Source: Talpa occidentalis (taxonomy: Eukaryota; Chordata; Mammalia; Eulipotyphla; Talpidae). From it: 64,000 nucleotides of DNA. The translations under genes were made by a program, and so were the position numbers. Location of the stretch: assembly GCF_014898055.3 (NCBI RefSeq), contig NW_023601433.1, positions 88,669,106 to 88,733,105 of the forward strand, given 5' to 3'. This document shows, piece by piece, positions 53,191 through 63,924 of the stretch (positions are counted from its first letter, which is position 1; each line of letters opens with the position of its first letter). A model generated the notes under the pieces. The model ran no database searches. It had not been told where the DNA came from and was given only the letters and a program-made list of their open reading frames with translations.

Positions 53191-54239
53191 CAGGGCACTT
53201 GGTTGTTGTGGAAAGACCTCTGGAGAACAAACGGTGGACTCTGGATCATGGTCTTTGTCCAAACCTGCCGATCCCAGTGACCTGGAGCGCAGCCGAGTGG
53301 CCAGAATGGGGTGGAAGGCCGTGCACTAGAGCCCGGGCCACTGTAAGACCCCTGCTGAGACCCAGGCCCCGTACTTCGCACGCCCCACTCACCTGCGTGG
53401 TTTCTGTCCTCCAGGAGCCAGCACACAAGTGGGTGGAAATGGGGGCACCACTGAGGGTCTCTCTACAGACAGAGCCCTCACCCGTCCTCCCAGCTCAGCC
53501 TGCCCCTCGCAGGCTTCTGGAGTGACTTTCGGGAATCAGATGTCACTTGCTCCTTTGAGAAGCAAAGTCCTTGTCTCCCCTGCCCCCTTGCCTGCCCCTC
53601 AGGGCCACGCCCCATGCAGAAGCTTCCAAACCCCCTGCTCCTCCCTTCTCTGCGTGTCCAGAGCGCTCTCCCCACCTCGCCCCCATCTGGTCCGCCGGGG
53701 CCTCCTGCCAGGCCCTGATGCCCACACGTTCTCGTTCTTGCTCAGTGGTGTTCGTGCGGGGCGCGGAGCCGCGTCTGGCCTGAGTGTGGCGGTGTGTCCA
53801 GGACCCGCACACGGCAGGTCTCCGCGAGTCTCTGTGGGAGTGACGGGTGGAAACACCGCTCCGGCCCCAGGGAGCTTCTTCCCTGCTGCACTTGGGTCCT
53901 GGGGAGAGGGTGCAGAGTCCCTGCCTGGCCCCTGCCGCCGCCGTGGGGTGCGGTTTCCAGCTGACACTTAGGCTGCGGGTGGGGCGGGGCTGGGAGGCCA
54001 GCACTGCACTCCATGTGTGGCTTTGCCGTGGGACCTGAACGGGGGAGCTCAGCCAGTGGTCAGTCACCCGCAACTTGGCCTGAGCAAAGGACACGGTCCC
54101 CTGCTGGCTTCCGATGTGCTGGAAGCCAGGCCGCCTGGCCAGGCGAGCTTTTCAGTTCTTTCTGCTGCACTTCACTGTCTATTAAAGAAGTTCATCAACG
54201 ATTGTCTGCCCAACCCCCCAGAAAACAAAGTCAAGGAAT
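53191..54239. other. Unique GC-rich stretch
   Basis: Open frames on both strands here (up to 183 codons) overlap and show no recognised domain. No repeat family named. Confidence 0.4.
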
Positions 54240-54644
54240 GTTAAAGGCTGAATTTATTCATCCTCCTGGAAACTCTTAGAGTGTATTCCTCCTCCCAACT
54301 CAGATGTCAGTGGGGATAATAAAAATGTAGAGAGTACAGACAAATATAAAAACCATCCAGGAAAAATCACATTCATTTACTCCCTCCCAGCCTTTGTACA
54401 CACCGGCACACCCTCCTGAGTCCCCTGAAAGGAAAGGTTTACATCTTGGTGTTTTTTCACTTTGTGGGAGATTTTGTGCGTTTTCCTATGTCTTCCAGTA
54501 CTCCTCGGGCATGATTTTTGAAGACTGCATAGTATTCCAGTGCTCCCCTATTTTATTCAAAAGGACAAACCTCTTAAAATGCAGCATCCCCTGATTTTGA
54601 GCAGTTAAGTGGTTGCTGATTTTTTGCTACCATGAGTTTCCTTG
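54240..54644 (-). mobile_element. Old L1 fragment, antisense, left part
   Basis: 'gattttgtgcgttttcctatgtcttccagtactcc' and 'gcatgatttttgaagactgcatagtattccagtgctcccctattttattcaaaagg' resemble an old antisense L1 ('cggctgcatagtattccattgt...tttatttaacc'). Broken by the SINE at 54658. Confidence 0.6.
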
Positions 54645-54657
54645 CATATGATTATTT
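54645..54657. repeat. Target-site duplication, left copy
   Basis: CATATGATTATTT, repeated exactly at 54950-54962 on the other side of the SINE. Confidence 0.85.
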
Positions 54658-54949
54658 TTTTTTTAAAGATTTGTTTATTTATTTATTTGTACAAGCACTG
54701 GGTACAGTCAGAAGCCCGGGGGGGGGGTGGTGGTGGTGAGAGAATTCACCAGAGCCAGAGCAGGGAGCAGCGCAGGCAGAAGGACGGAAGGACACTGCTG
54801 AGGGGAGCAGCGGGCGGCAGGAGAGGTCTGCGCGCCATGCGGGACCCTCCTCCAGTCGCCAGGGGGCAGCCAGGGATCGAACCGGTGCTGCAGGGGCTGC
54901 GGGCAGCTTTGCAACCCAGCGCTCAACCACTGCACCACCGGGCGGCCCT
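54658..54949 (-). mobile_element. tRNA-derived SINE, inserted into an old L1
   Basis: Same family and orientation as 30473-30786: tail 'aaagatttgtttatttatttatttgtac', then (reversed) 'agcactgggtacagtcagaag', 'gagaattcaccagagccagagc', 'gggagcagcgggcggcaggagaggtctgcgcgccatg', B box GGGATCGAACC and head 'gctcaaccactgcaccaccgggcggcc'. An expanded G-run and GGT repeat (54719-54737) are specific to this copy. Confidence 0.9.
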
Positions 54950-55120
54950 CATATGATTATTTCTTATAAGCTCTTAGCAGTATCCTTCCTGGGATGAGGG
55001 TATGACTATTCTTCGGTCTTCCACTGTGTTACCAAATTAATTTTTGAAAGGATTGTCTGTCGACACCCCCACTGGCAATGTAAGTTGTTTCTAGCTACCG
55101 CACCTGCCCCAGCAGTGGTC
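54950..55120 (-). mobile_element. Old L1 fragment, antisense, right part
   Basis: Begins with the second target-site copy, then 'tcttataagctcttagcagtatccttcctgggatgagggtatgac' and 'gttaccaaattaatttttgaaaggattgtctgtcgacacccccactggcaatg', consistent with the L1 antisense phrases 'gccaaattgccctccaaagaggttg...cacccaccagcaatg'. Confidence 0.55.
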
Positions 55121-56379
55121 ATCATAACTGTTAGGAAGTCAGTCTGTCTCCCGTCACCCTCTAAGTTTCCAGGCCTGGTGGTCGTGCTGTAGAGGGGCCG
55201 GCGCGGCAGCTCCGTGCTCCGGTGTTTGTGGGTTGCCTGTTTCCCAGCCAGGCTTGCTGCAGCCCGCCGCAGACACGGTCACGGCGCGGCGGCTGAGAAA
55301 GCGCTGTGCTCACCTCGCACTTATGAAAACGCTTGCTGCGCTGGGAGCGCTCGCACCGGCCTTGCTGTTCTGAGCGGAGGGCACGGAGTCGTGGGGAGGC
55401 CCCTGGCGTATCTGTCGGTCCTTGGGTGGAGGGGTGGTGCCGGGGGCGCTGCCGTCCCTGACCCGTGGCCGTGGCAGCGCCCAGCGTTCACTGGTTTGGT
55501 GTGAAATTTAAAACATCGGTCAGAGTCCCGGAAACGGCCCACCTGCCCGGAGCCGTGCTTGGCTTCTGCGCGCCGACTGCCGGCTTGGTCTTTCTCTAGG
55601 TGTGCTTTTGACAGTCGTAACCTGCGAGCCTGCTACGTGCACAGCCAGCGTCTGGACAGATGGGGAGGATTAGAGGGTACAACGAGGAGGCCGTGTTTCC
55701 CAAACTTTGAGCTTTGACATACCTTCATGATTTTTTTGGGGGGCGTGCCGCATCTGGAGTATTCCTGGGCTGGTGTTTAATATGCAATTTGAAATGGACT
55801 CGCTGGTTTTAGTCTGAAGCCGTCTCCATCACGAACCCAAGTGGAAGCCGCATCGCCTGCCCTCGTGGACGGCGGCCTCAGGGACCATCCTCGGGACGGT
55901 CGTAGGCCCTGCTGGAGGCCGCTGCTCGCCGAGGCTTGCATGTTCCCAGACCGGGGTGGAGAGCCCAGCGCTGGGCTCCTCTCTGGGAGAGGCTGTGTGG
56001 GAAGTCAAGGGGGGAGCGACTTAGTGGGGTCCCTGGTTGTGAAAACGCTTTGGCAAATGGTCGTCCCCCGCCATGGGGGCTGGGGAGGCTGGAGGGCTTT
56101 GAATGCAGAGCCAGGGGGGGGGGGGCCTGGTGCATTGGCGGGGAGTATCATTGGGTAGTTTTGGGGGCTAGTGTGGGGACACAAGTAGCTGACTGCACGG
56201 CAGACCGCCCCAGTGGGCAGGACTCCCCAGCCCCTCGTGGGGTTTTCCTTTGAGGGGAAGGCCTCCCTTTGTCACGGGGGCGAGGGAGAGGCAGGCCCGG
56301 CCGGCCTGGGCTCAGGGGCACCAGGAGCCCTTACTCTTTGGAGGCGTCTCCTGCTCCTTGAGCTCCCGTGAGTTCTGGG
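55121..56379. other. GC-rich unique stretch
   Basis: Moderate CpG at 55195-55580. G-run at 56113-56125. No exon or named repeat recognised. Confidence 0.4.
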
Positions 56380-56480
56380 AGCAGCAAAAATAATAAAACC
56401 AAGTCGGCACCACATCCAAGTGGCATGTGGCGCGGGCGTGCGCCATGGATTATTTTTATTTATGATAGCTGATTCACAAT
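56380..56480. promoter_or_regulatory. Candidate regulatory element
   Basis: 'agcaaaaataataaaaccaagtcgg' and 'ggattatttttatttatgatagctgattcac' are AT-rich, non-repeat words inside GC-rich DNA. Low confidence. Confidence 0.22.
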
Positions 56481-58689
56481 CGTCTCCATGGAGATCAGGA
56501 GCTGAAGGCGGAGGCGGAAGTGAGCCGGTGCCTCTTGAAGTGACCCAGCGGCAGGAGGAAACCCCTCCCCCCGCACATGGAGGGCCGCTCGACGCGTGGC
56601 CTCGTGGCCGGGTCGCTCCTGCCGCCAGTGCCCATCTGTCTGCATCTGAATGTCACTCGTCACTCAGATGCAGCCAGACGACGAGGGTCTGGAGGGCTGC
56701 CCGCCATCTCATCCGGAAGCCGCTCTCTGCACAGAACATTCTGGAAGGTGTCCCCCTCCATACATGTTCGGGGTTGAACACATAAAAATACAGCTGTACC
56801 ATGAGCCACAGTCTGGCCTCGCCCCTTATCCCCGGGGGCGCCGTCTGAGGCCCCCAGTGGGTGCCCGAAATCCAGGGGAGTGCTCAATCTTGTCCACACT
56901 GTCTCCCGTGCCTGCGTACCTGTGATGAGATGTAGAAACTGGGCCCAGGAGGAGAGGAACGCCAGTAACTGCTGGTGAAATACAAGAGTCATAACCGGAA
57001 TAAGGGCGACGTGCAAGTTGTTGCTCGCTCTTGAAATGGCCCATTGTTGGGAACCGGTGGGTCCGCGGCTTGACCCTGTACCCGAGGGCGTGGGAAGCGG
57101 AGCCGCGGAGAGGGGTAACTCCAGACATCTTCCTTTTCCGGGCAGCCCTGGCTCCCTCTGGCCGTCTCGGGGGAGCCTTCCCAACGCCTGTTCTCTCTCC
57201 TGGAAGGATGCTCGGGGCTGGGTGATAAACGGTAGGTCGGCTTTAAGTCCCACCTGCCCCCCTCCCCAATCTCGCTCCCTCTCCCCCGATTGTTGTCGCT
57301 TCTTCGCGCTGGTGATGGGGCCTTGGGGGCAGGCCCTTGGTCCCGCGTGTGTCCTGACACGCGTGTGTCCTGACTCGGCCCCAGGTGCCGAGTCGAGGGC
57401 ACCGTCCCCTCAGGCGGTCGTCCCAGCTACCACCCGCAGCGGCTGTGTGGAGGGGCCTGGTTGCTTTGCGTCCTTGCCGACACGGATTGCAGACTGCAGT
57501 TTTTACCAGTCCTGTGGGGGCGACGTGCTATTTCGTGGCACATTTAGATCTCGGTGCTGCCCAGGCCGGCGGCGCCGGGGCTCGTGTGGGGAGGTCGGCT
57601 TTTTTGCAAGCAGGAGGCGCGCAGATGTCGTTCACCCACGGCGTTGCTCTTTGCAGCCGCACCTGCCTTACTTGTCCAGCTGAGCTGTGTGAGGACGGGG
57701 TGGCCCCGCGGGATGCTGGAAGTGGAGGTCCTTTTCGGCTCTCCCCTGCCTCCTGGACTGGACGTCTGATGCCCAGGGGTGGGGCCTATTCCTGCCAGGG
57801 ATTCTCAGCAGGGCGTCCTGCAGTTGGGCCGAAGCCAAGCCCAGGTTGTCACCTGCGCGCCTGCAAGCGGTGGTCCCCACGGCCCTTTCCTGGGGCCTGA
57901 TCTGTTACGGCGGCTCACAGAACTTGGGAAGAGTCTTCTTCCCAGAATACAGTGGATTGTAAGAGGTGATTGCTCAGGGAAATCCAGATGGAGGAGATGT
58001 GGGGGGCAAGGAGTGTGGAGGGGACACGGGGCACCCCCCCACCCCCACCAGTTCACCCACTAAGCTGGGAACCCCTGGACAGCATCCTCTTGGGTTTCTG
58101 TGGCACCCTCGCTACACAGGCGGGGCTGTGGAGCCGTGGCCGTGGGTGATTCATTTTGCCTCCAGCCTCCTGCCTCCTGGGCAGCGGGTGGGCTGAGCCC
58201 GGCTCCCTGATGGGAATTCATCACAGGGGTGGTTCCCATGGCAACGCACCCCGCCCGGTGATAAAGGGGTTTTCCAAAATTTGCCTCATCCATGTGGCCG
58301 AAAGGGGTTTGCCCCAGGCCTTGAGGGACTCTCCAGCCACCTCACACCCGTCACTTGGGATTCCAAGGGACTCTGCCAGGAACAGGGACACAGACCAAAC
58401 AGTAGAATATCCCAGTGTCTGGTTCTGAGCCTCACAGCGGAAACCTGAAGGCCCTCCCATGCCTCAGCTGACCACGCTGTCCCAGCTGGAGCTTGCACGC
58501 GCCCCAAAGTGCCCGCCCACACCTCACATCCCTGCCGCTAGCAGCACCTTCTGCCCTTCCCTGGCCCAGCTCGCTCAGCTCGTGTAGCTCACCCTTCCAT
58601 GTGCTTCAGGCTGTTTAATTGTGCTCTACTGGCTCTTGCTTCCTGACCTTGACGTCATCTTACGTTTCCTTGTCCTTGTGTTTTCCCTT
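56481..58689. other. Unique stretch, GC-rich
   Basis: About 2.2 kb. Moderate CpG at 57050-57440 and 57540-57720. 56640-56790 and 56930-57030 are less GC-rich and non-repetitive. C-run at 58034-58046. No exon or repeat family can be supported. Confidence 0.4.
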
Positions 58690-58990
58690 AGGGACTAACA
58701 CAGCATTTTGTCCAGGCTCATTCTTCCAGAAAATGTTGAGCACTCAGTTTGGGCTGCTCAGGCCTGATGATAATGGCAGCTTCCTCAGAGATAAACTGAA
58801 CTCCTCACCCTTGTCAGGGACACGCTTTCCAGGAGAAATGAAAGGGATGAAAGAGAGCAATGTGATGTGACTTTAGGCAGGAGGAAGAAACATTATTAAA
58901 GACTTTCTTTGCCAGAGGGAAGGTTACTGTGATGTGGGTTTTGAGGGATGTGCAGGAGTTGAACCAGTGGTCAACTGGACTCTGCATTGG
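58690..58990. repeat. Possible unnamed ancient repeat
   Basis: 'gactttctttgccagagggaagg' and 'gatgtgggttttgagggatgtgcaggag' resemble phrases of an old mammalian repeat ('gtgacatttgagcaaagacctgaagg'). Low confidence. Confidence 0.25.
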
Positions 58991-60433
58991 TAAGTTAACA
59001 GTGTCCTGCCTTCCTAACTTTGTGGATGGTTGGAATTCTGTCCTGTTGCACCCTTGGAAACCTTCGGCTAGGAAATCCTTTCAAAGGCAAATATTAATGA
59101 AAAGCAGAGCTGTCCTGTCAGTATCCAGGGGGTCTCGCTATGAATGCATCGAAAATGAAGTGAGCAGTTGGTGCTGGCGTTGACTTTTATATACTCATTC
59201 TTTTATTTGAAGGCATAGTTTGCAGCTGCTGGACATTTGAATAAAAAACAAAGGAAAACAGACCAAACCCTGGCCTGAGAACCGTGAGAGCTGGCTTCTG
59301 TCCTGACCTCGCCGGGGTCAGGCGACGCCAGCTGGTGGCACAGCTGTCACCGCTGAGGTATGTTTTTTGACATTTTTCAGCGGTTTGGATCAGGCTGTGG
59401 GTCTGTTCCCTGTGGCCGGAACTGCACACAGTCATTCTGGACATTTGGCTAATTAGAACAGAGCCATCAGGTGGAGTGAACTGTCCATCCAGACTCTGTT
59501 CCAAAGATGAGCTGGCGGTGCTGTGCCAGCGTCTGGGAGGCTCCGAGGCTGTGTGGGGGCTGGGGGGGCTAGCCAAGGCCGCTGGCTGGCTGGGATTGGG
59601 AATGAGATGTTCATTCTCAGTGGGGAGCCTTGACAGAGTGTTTGCATGGGTGTGCTGCCCTCCTGCCTTTGGGAGCTGCCTGTCTCCTAGGCAGTGCTGG
59701 CCTTGGCCTTGACCTGCCCCTAGGCACTGCTGTCAGTCAAGTAAACAGAAGCGCTGGCATCTCCCCTGCCAGCAGGGCTTTACGACTGTCAGGGCCAGGA
59801 AGCTGTCTTCTGGAAGGCGGCCTGATGTTTCAATCTGGAGCAGAGAACCCACAGCAGGGGTGGGGGCGAGGGGGCAGGCGGCGGGCTGGTAGGAGTAGGG
59901 TGGAGGCCTTGAGGCAGGGTGGGGCTTTCCTGGCAGTTCACCTCCGGTATGACTTGGGATAAATGGCTTGCTGCATCAGACTTAACGCAGGGCTGTGAAC
60001 GGGACCCCGAGCTGGCTTTGTGGATGTTGCACGTTAGCCGCGAGCGTGGCGCTGTTGGGAAATAGAGCTTTTGTGGATGCAGTTGAGTTACAAAACAGGC
60101 CTTGCGGGGTGGCCTGTTCCTGGGTACGTCTAGGAGGAGAGAACAGGAGATGGCAGGTGAAGCCGGAGCCAGAGAGGGAGTGGTGTGTCTCCAGCCGAGG
60201 ATGCCAGCTCCAGGGAGGAAGAGAATGGCGTGGACAGACCTCCCCAGAGCCCTCAGGGGGAGCTTCGACTTGCCAACACCTTGACTTTAGATTCCAGACT
60301 CCAGAACAGAGAACAAAAAATTCCTATTGTCTTAAGACAAGAGGTTGTGGTCATTTTTTATGGCTGCAAGTAGTTTTTTTTTTTTTTTTAATAAAAAATT
60401 GGACTCCTGGCTAGCATTCAAAAATAGAGGTTT
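58991..60433. other. Unique sequence
   Basis: T-run at 60373-60387, just upstream of the SINE. No exon or named repeat recognised. The SINE's left target-site copy, AAAATAGAGGTTT, is at 60421-60433. Confidence 0.4.
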
Positions 60434-60733
60434 TGGGCCTCCCCGGTGGCGCAGTGGTTGAGCGCTGGGTTGCGAAGCTGCCCGCAGCCTCTGCAGCGCC
60501 GGTTCAATCCCCGGCTGCTCCCCGGCCACCGGCGAGGGTCCCACATGGCGCGCAGACCTCTCCTGCCGCCCGCTGCTCCCCTCAGCAGTGTCCTTCGGTC
60601 CTTCTGCCTGCTCTGCTCCCCGCTCTGGCTCTGGTGAATTCTCTCACCCTCCCGCGCTTCTCACTGTACCCAGTGCTTGTATAAATAAAATAAATTAAAA
60701 AAAAAAAAGATTTATCTTTAAAAAAAACCCAAA
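60434..60733 (+). mobile_element. tRNA-derived SINE, best-preserved copy
   Basis: Complete unit: head 'gggcctccccggtggcgcag', A box TGGCGCAGTGG, B box GGTTCAATCC, body 'cacatggcgcgcagacctctcctgcc', 'gctgctcccctcagcagtgtccttcggtccttctgcctgctctgctcc', 'ctctggtgaattctctcacc', 'gtacccagtgcttgtataaataaaat' and an A-tail (60694-60708). Direct repeats AAAATAGAGGTTT at 60421-60433 and 60734-60746 mark the insertion. The internal Pol III A/B boxes are intact. The tail has AATAAA words. Confidence 0.95.
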
Positions 60734-60746
60734 AAAATAGAGGTTT

Positions 60747-61004
60747 CACAAAAAATTGGGATATTTGACATCTCTAGAAAAATCAGATCTGTCCATACCG
60801 GATCAATATTCTCAGCAGGAAGTCATGTGGACCTCTTCTGTTTATATTACCCACTCCCCACCGCTCCCAGCTGTCTTACAACCTACCTGCCTTTCCCAGT
60901 TGTCTCACAAGGAACCCTCTGGGTATCTGACTTTTGGCCCCACTTGCACCACAGCTCTGGGATGGAAGGGTGGAGAAAGGACCGATCTCTGACTTTGTGT
61001 TTCT
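60747..61004. other. Unique sequence
   Basis: No feature recognised beyond the A-rich flank of the SINE. Confidence 0.4.
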
Positions 61005-61215
61005 GTTGCGGGGGATGGCAAACAGTAGCCCGTCTGTCAAAATTTATCTGTTTCGATAAACAAATCGCCACGCCTGTCTGTTGCTGTCGTTGTCATCCCA
61101 TTTTGCCAGCAGTTAAGTAGCTCAACAGAGACCGTTGGGCCTGCAAGGTAGAACATACTAAACATGTAGCACTTCACAGAGGGAGTTTGTTGAGCCCTAT
61201 GCTACAGAGTCAAGA
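61005..61215 (+). mobile_element. hAT-Charlie-like element, near full length
   Basis: 'gggatggcaaacagtagcccgtctgtc', 'cagttaagtagctcaacagagaccgttgggcctgcaaggtagaacatactaaacatgtagc' and 'gggagtttgttgagccctatgcta' follow the element at 3185-3405 in the same orientation. More diverged than that copy. Confidence 0.65.
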
Positions 61216-61529
61216 AATCCACTTTCGTAGAAGTTCTTATTTTTAAATGAGGGAAAAGAATTGATTTTTAATTTCAAAAACTTAACTGTCAATCAAGAAT
61301 ATCTTTTCGTGGCAGCAGATGTGAGCGCCGGCCGACCGGACTGCAGGCGGAAGCGGAGAGGGGCCTTTCTGCCCTGACGGTGGGGTGAGGGTGAAGGTAG
61401 CAGCCCCAGGGTTGGGGCAGGCTGCTCGGGAGCGGAGAGCCGAGGGCTGGGAGGGACCTGGTTATTATCGGAGGCAGAAGTGAGAAAACAGGGGGCCTGG
61501 TAGTTAAGTCCTTTCAGAGCAAATGAGAG
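61216..61529. other. Unique sequence
   Basis: AT-rich to about 61310, then GC-rich. No feature recognised. Confidence 0.4.
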
Positions 61530-61625
61530 TGATTTCCATGACAACAGTTCAATTAGAGCGCGCCAGTCCTCCCGCAGGAACATGAGGCATTATCGCCACA
61601 ATGAACCTGGGCGTTGGCCTGGGGG
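61530..61625. promoter_or_regulatory. Candidate regulatory element
   Basis: 'gatttccatgacaacagttcaattagagcgcgcc' (GACAACAG and CAATTAG words) followed by 'ggcattatcgccacaatgaacc'. Non-repeat. Low confidence. Confidence 0.25.
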
Positions 61626-61779
61626 TGGCGAGGGGAGAGAAAGCGCCCCAGCGGGACCCCCAGCCCTTCCTGGATGCCCACACGCCCCTCTGATGGGGGC
61701 GCTGGCTGAGTCCCCCAGGAGGCCAGCCGGCACCTGGGAGAAGGGGGGTGCTTGAGGGGTGCTCGGAAATAAACAAATG

Positions 61780-62260
61780 TGAGTGTGGGAGGGAGGGGCC
61801 CCAGGGCAGGCCGGCGGGGGCCGGGAGCAGGCGCCCCGTAGTGGCCTGGGGTCCGGGCCGAGCGTGGGCTTGCAGGAGCGTTGCCGCGTTTCCCCAAGGA
61901 ATCAAAATCCAGACTCTGGGAAAGGAAGGAGGCCGAGGCCGCGGCCGCGATGGGCCGGGCCGGGCTGCGCGGTCTCGAGCCTGCTGGGGTCAGTCAGGCC
62001 CCTTTTCTGTCTGTCTGTCTGCTCGGGGCCTTCCTTGTCCAGACGGAACGCGCCGCCGGCAGCGGGTGGCGAGCGTGGCCCCGCGTGGCCGGAGCCGGCT
62101 TCTCCCCAGACGGCGGCCAGCAGGTGCCAGCTCACTCGCGCCCTCAGGATCCTTGGTGGTGTCCCGGGCCTGTGTCTAGAAGGGTCCCGAAGCTCAGTGA
62201 GCCGGCGCCGGCGGTGTCCGTCACGGGCAGGGCAGGTGGCGCCGTGTGTCCAGCGCTGGC
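61780..62260. promoter_or_regulatory. Second CpG-rich patch, possible minor CpG island
   Basis: CpG-dense stretch with a NotI-type GCGGCCGC at about 61940-61947 and CGCGGCCGCGATGGGCC. It is shorter and weaker than the 23-kb island. An ATG sits in a fair Kozak context (GCGATGG) but no domain is recognisable in the frame, and the GTCTGTCTGTCTGTC run at 62007-62022 sits inside it. It could be an alternative promoter, an orphan island or an enhancer. Confidence 0.4.
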
Positions 62261-62280
62261 CGCCCTCGTTTCGTCTGTCT

Positions 62281-62301
62281 CCCCCCCCCCCGCCCCCCGC
62301 C
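62281..62301. repeat. C-rich tract
   Basis: C11, G, C6, G, CC. On the other strand it is G-rich with potential for quadruplex formation. Confidence 0.9.
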
Positions 62302-63009
62302 TTGTTTCTGCCCAGCTCCCACACAGCCTCCGCTGGCCTCAGCCCCTCCCGCCCGCCTTCCCTGCCCCCCATGCTGTGTCCCGCCTCCCCTCCATCCTGG
62401 GCTCACCCACACTTGTCCTGTCCCTCAAGGACAGCCCAGACCCTGCCACAGGGAAGCTTCTCTCACCTCCCTCCTGGCTTGTCCGTTCCGGCGCCCAAGG
62501 GCGTCCCTAGTGCTGCGGCTCCATGGCCTCTCACAGCCTCTCGTGGGGCGCTGGGGTCCTTTCCCTGGCCTCCACTGCCTGCTGCCTCCGTGCCCCTGGG
62601 CCCGGGCAGGGAATGCTGTTGAGTGACTGTATGGCAGAGTGTGCGAGGGGGTCAGAGCCGGCCCTGGCACTGCGCGCGAGACCGTGCGGCCTCAGCAGTT
62701 GCGCCCCTTGACCTCTCTGTGCCCGGATCCCTCCTGATAACATGAGCCCTGGGCACGTGGTCGTGTGGTCGTCTCCCCCCAGGCTGGTCTCTGGCAGTGA
62801 TGGGGCACCTGCCCCGCGTGGAGGCAAAGACCCACGGGCAGCGGCACCCCCACTTTGGGCAGCACCTGCGTCCTCAGGCAACCTCGAGTCAGTTCTGCTG
62901 GCTGAATGGGCCCCTGTTGGGCGCCAGGGCCCTCGCCAGCCCTGCTGGAAGGCGCAGCGTCCCCGGGTCGCCCTGTTCTGTGGTCCTGCAGCCGTCCGGG
63001 TTCGGTCTT
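62302..63009. other. GC-rich unique stretch
   Basis: No exon or repeat recognised. Confidence 0.4.
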
Positions 63010-63165
63010 CTCCACGCAGGTGCTATTTTAGTGGCGAAACCTCCTTATCCCGTTCCAGCCAAGTTTCTGAGCTTCCGCAGTCAGAATGGGGATTTATTTC
63101 AACATGTTGAATATGTATTCTGTTCCGGAAGGATATTTCCAACTCATGAAAATTAAGTGAGAAGC
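63010..63165. promoter_or_regulatory. Candidate regulatory element
   Basis: 'gtgctattttagtggcgaaacctccttatccc', 'ggggatttatttcaacatgttgaatatgtattctgttccgg' (with a near-palindrome TTCAACATGTTGAA at 63097-63110) and 'actcatgaaaattaagtgag'. Non-repeat, AT-rich, in GC-rich DNA. Confidence 0.35.
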
Positions 63166-63924
63166 CGGGAGCCAGCGGGCGTGTCTGCTGTTCCGCGTGG
63201 GCCGCGCCCATGTCTCGGGAGAGGCTCCACTGGCCGTGACAAAGGCCCCTGGTGAGAAAAGCAGGGTGACGCCGCGGGTGGGTGATCTGGCCTGGGAGAC
63301 GCGTGATCACCGAGGGCGCCGCTCTCCATGACGGCGCCTCCATAGGGCCATGCCCAGGGTGTACGTGCCTAAGGAAGGGCGTGAGCCAATACGTCGAGGG
63401 CAGTAACTGGGCCTCTGAGTGGCTCCCGGCCGCCAGCCGCCCCTCCTGCAGGGAGGCAGCCGTTTAGGGGAGATCACTCTCCATTTCTCTCCTTTGCACC
63501 AAGGAAACTGAGGCCTGGTGGGGCGGGGGGAGTGGAATCCCCAAAACCTCCAAGTGACTCAGTAGCCGCCGCTGTCCTTGAACTGGCGCGTGTGCCTGTG
63601 GATTCCCTCCTGGACCCGCCTCCCCCAGGATGCAGCACGGAGAGCAGCTGGGCTGGGCCCTGTTCCCTGGGGGACACGGATTTCTAGGGGAGTCAGGAAC
63701 GTGTTCCTTCTGCCAGTAGGTGACACTGTGTCTTCCTATTTAATTTTTCTGAATAGATGTGCAGGCCCATGCGCGACGTCCAGAGGGTTTGTGTTGAAAG
63801 TTAGGTCTCACCCCTCCCACCCCCTGCGCCCCCCGCCTCTCCCTGGAGCAGCCAGTGCAGCCGGCGCTGCGATCCTGCATCCTCCTACGCATCTGTGCTC
63901 AGACACTCGCTTGTGGCTTCGGCC
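63166..63924. other. GC-rich unique stretch
   Basis: 'caaggaaactgaggcctgg' at about 63500-63518 may be a small antisense MIR piece. No exon recognised. Confidence 0.4.

Noticed and set aside
60434..60520. tRNA gene, suggested by A and B boxes
   Set aside because: The A/B boxes belong to a SINE head; it lacks a foldable tRNA of normal length, and has a SINE body, A-tail and target-site duplications.
61783..62622. 279-codon frame with ATG in fair context
   Set aside because: Pro/Ser/Arg-rich, runs through a GTCT simple repeat and a C-run, overlaps other frames, no known domain.
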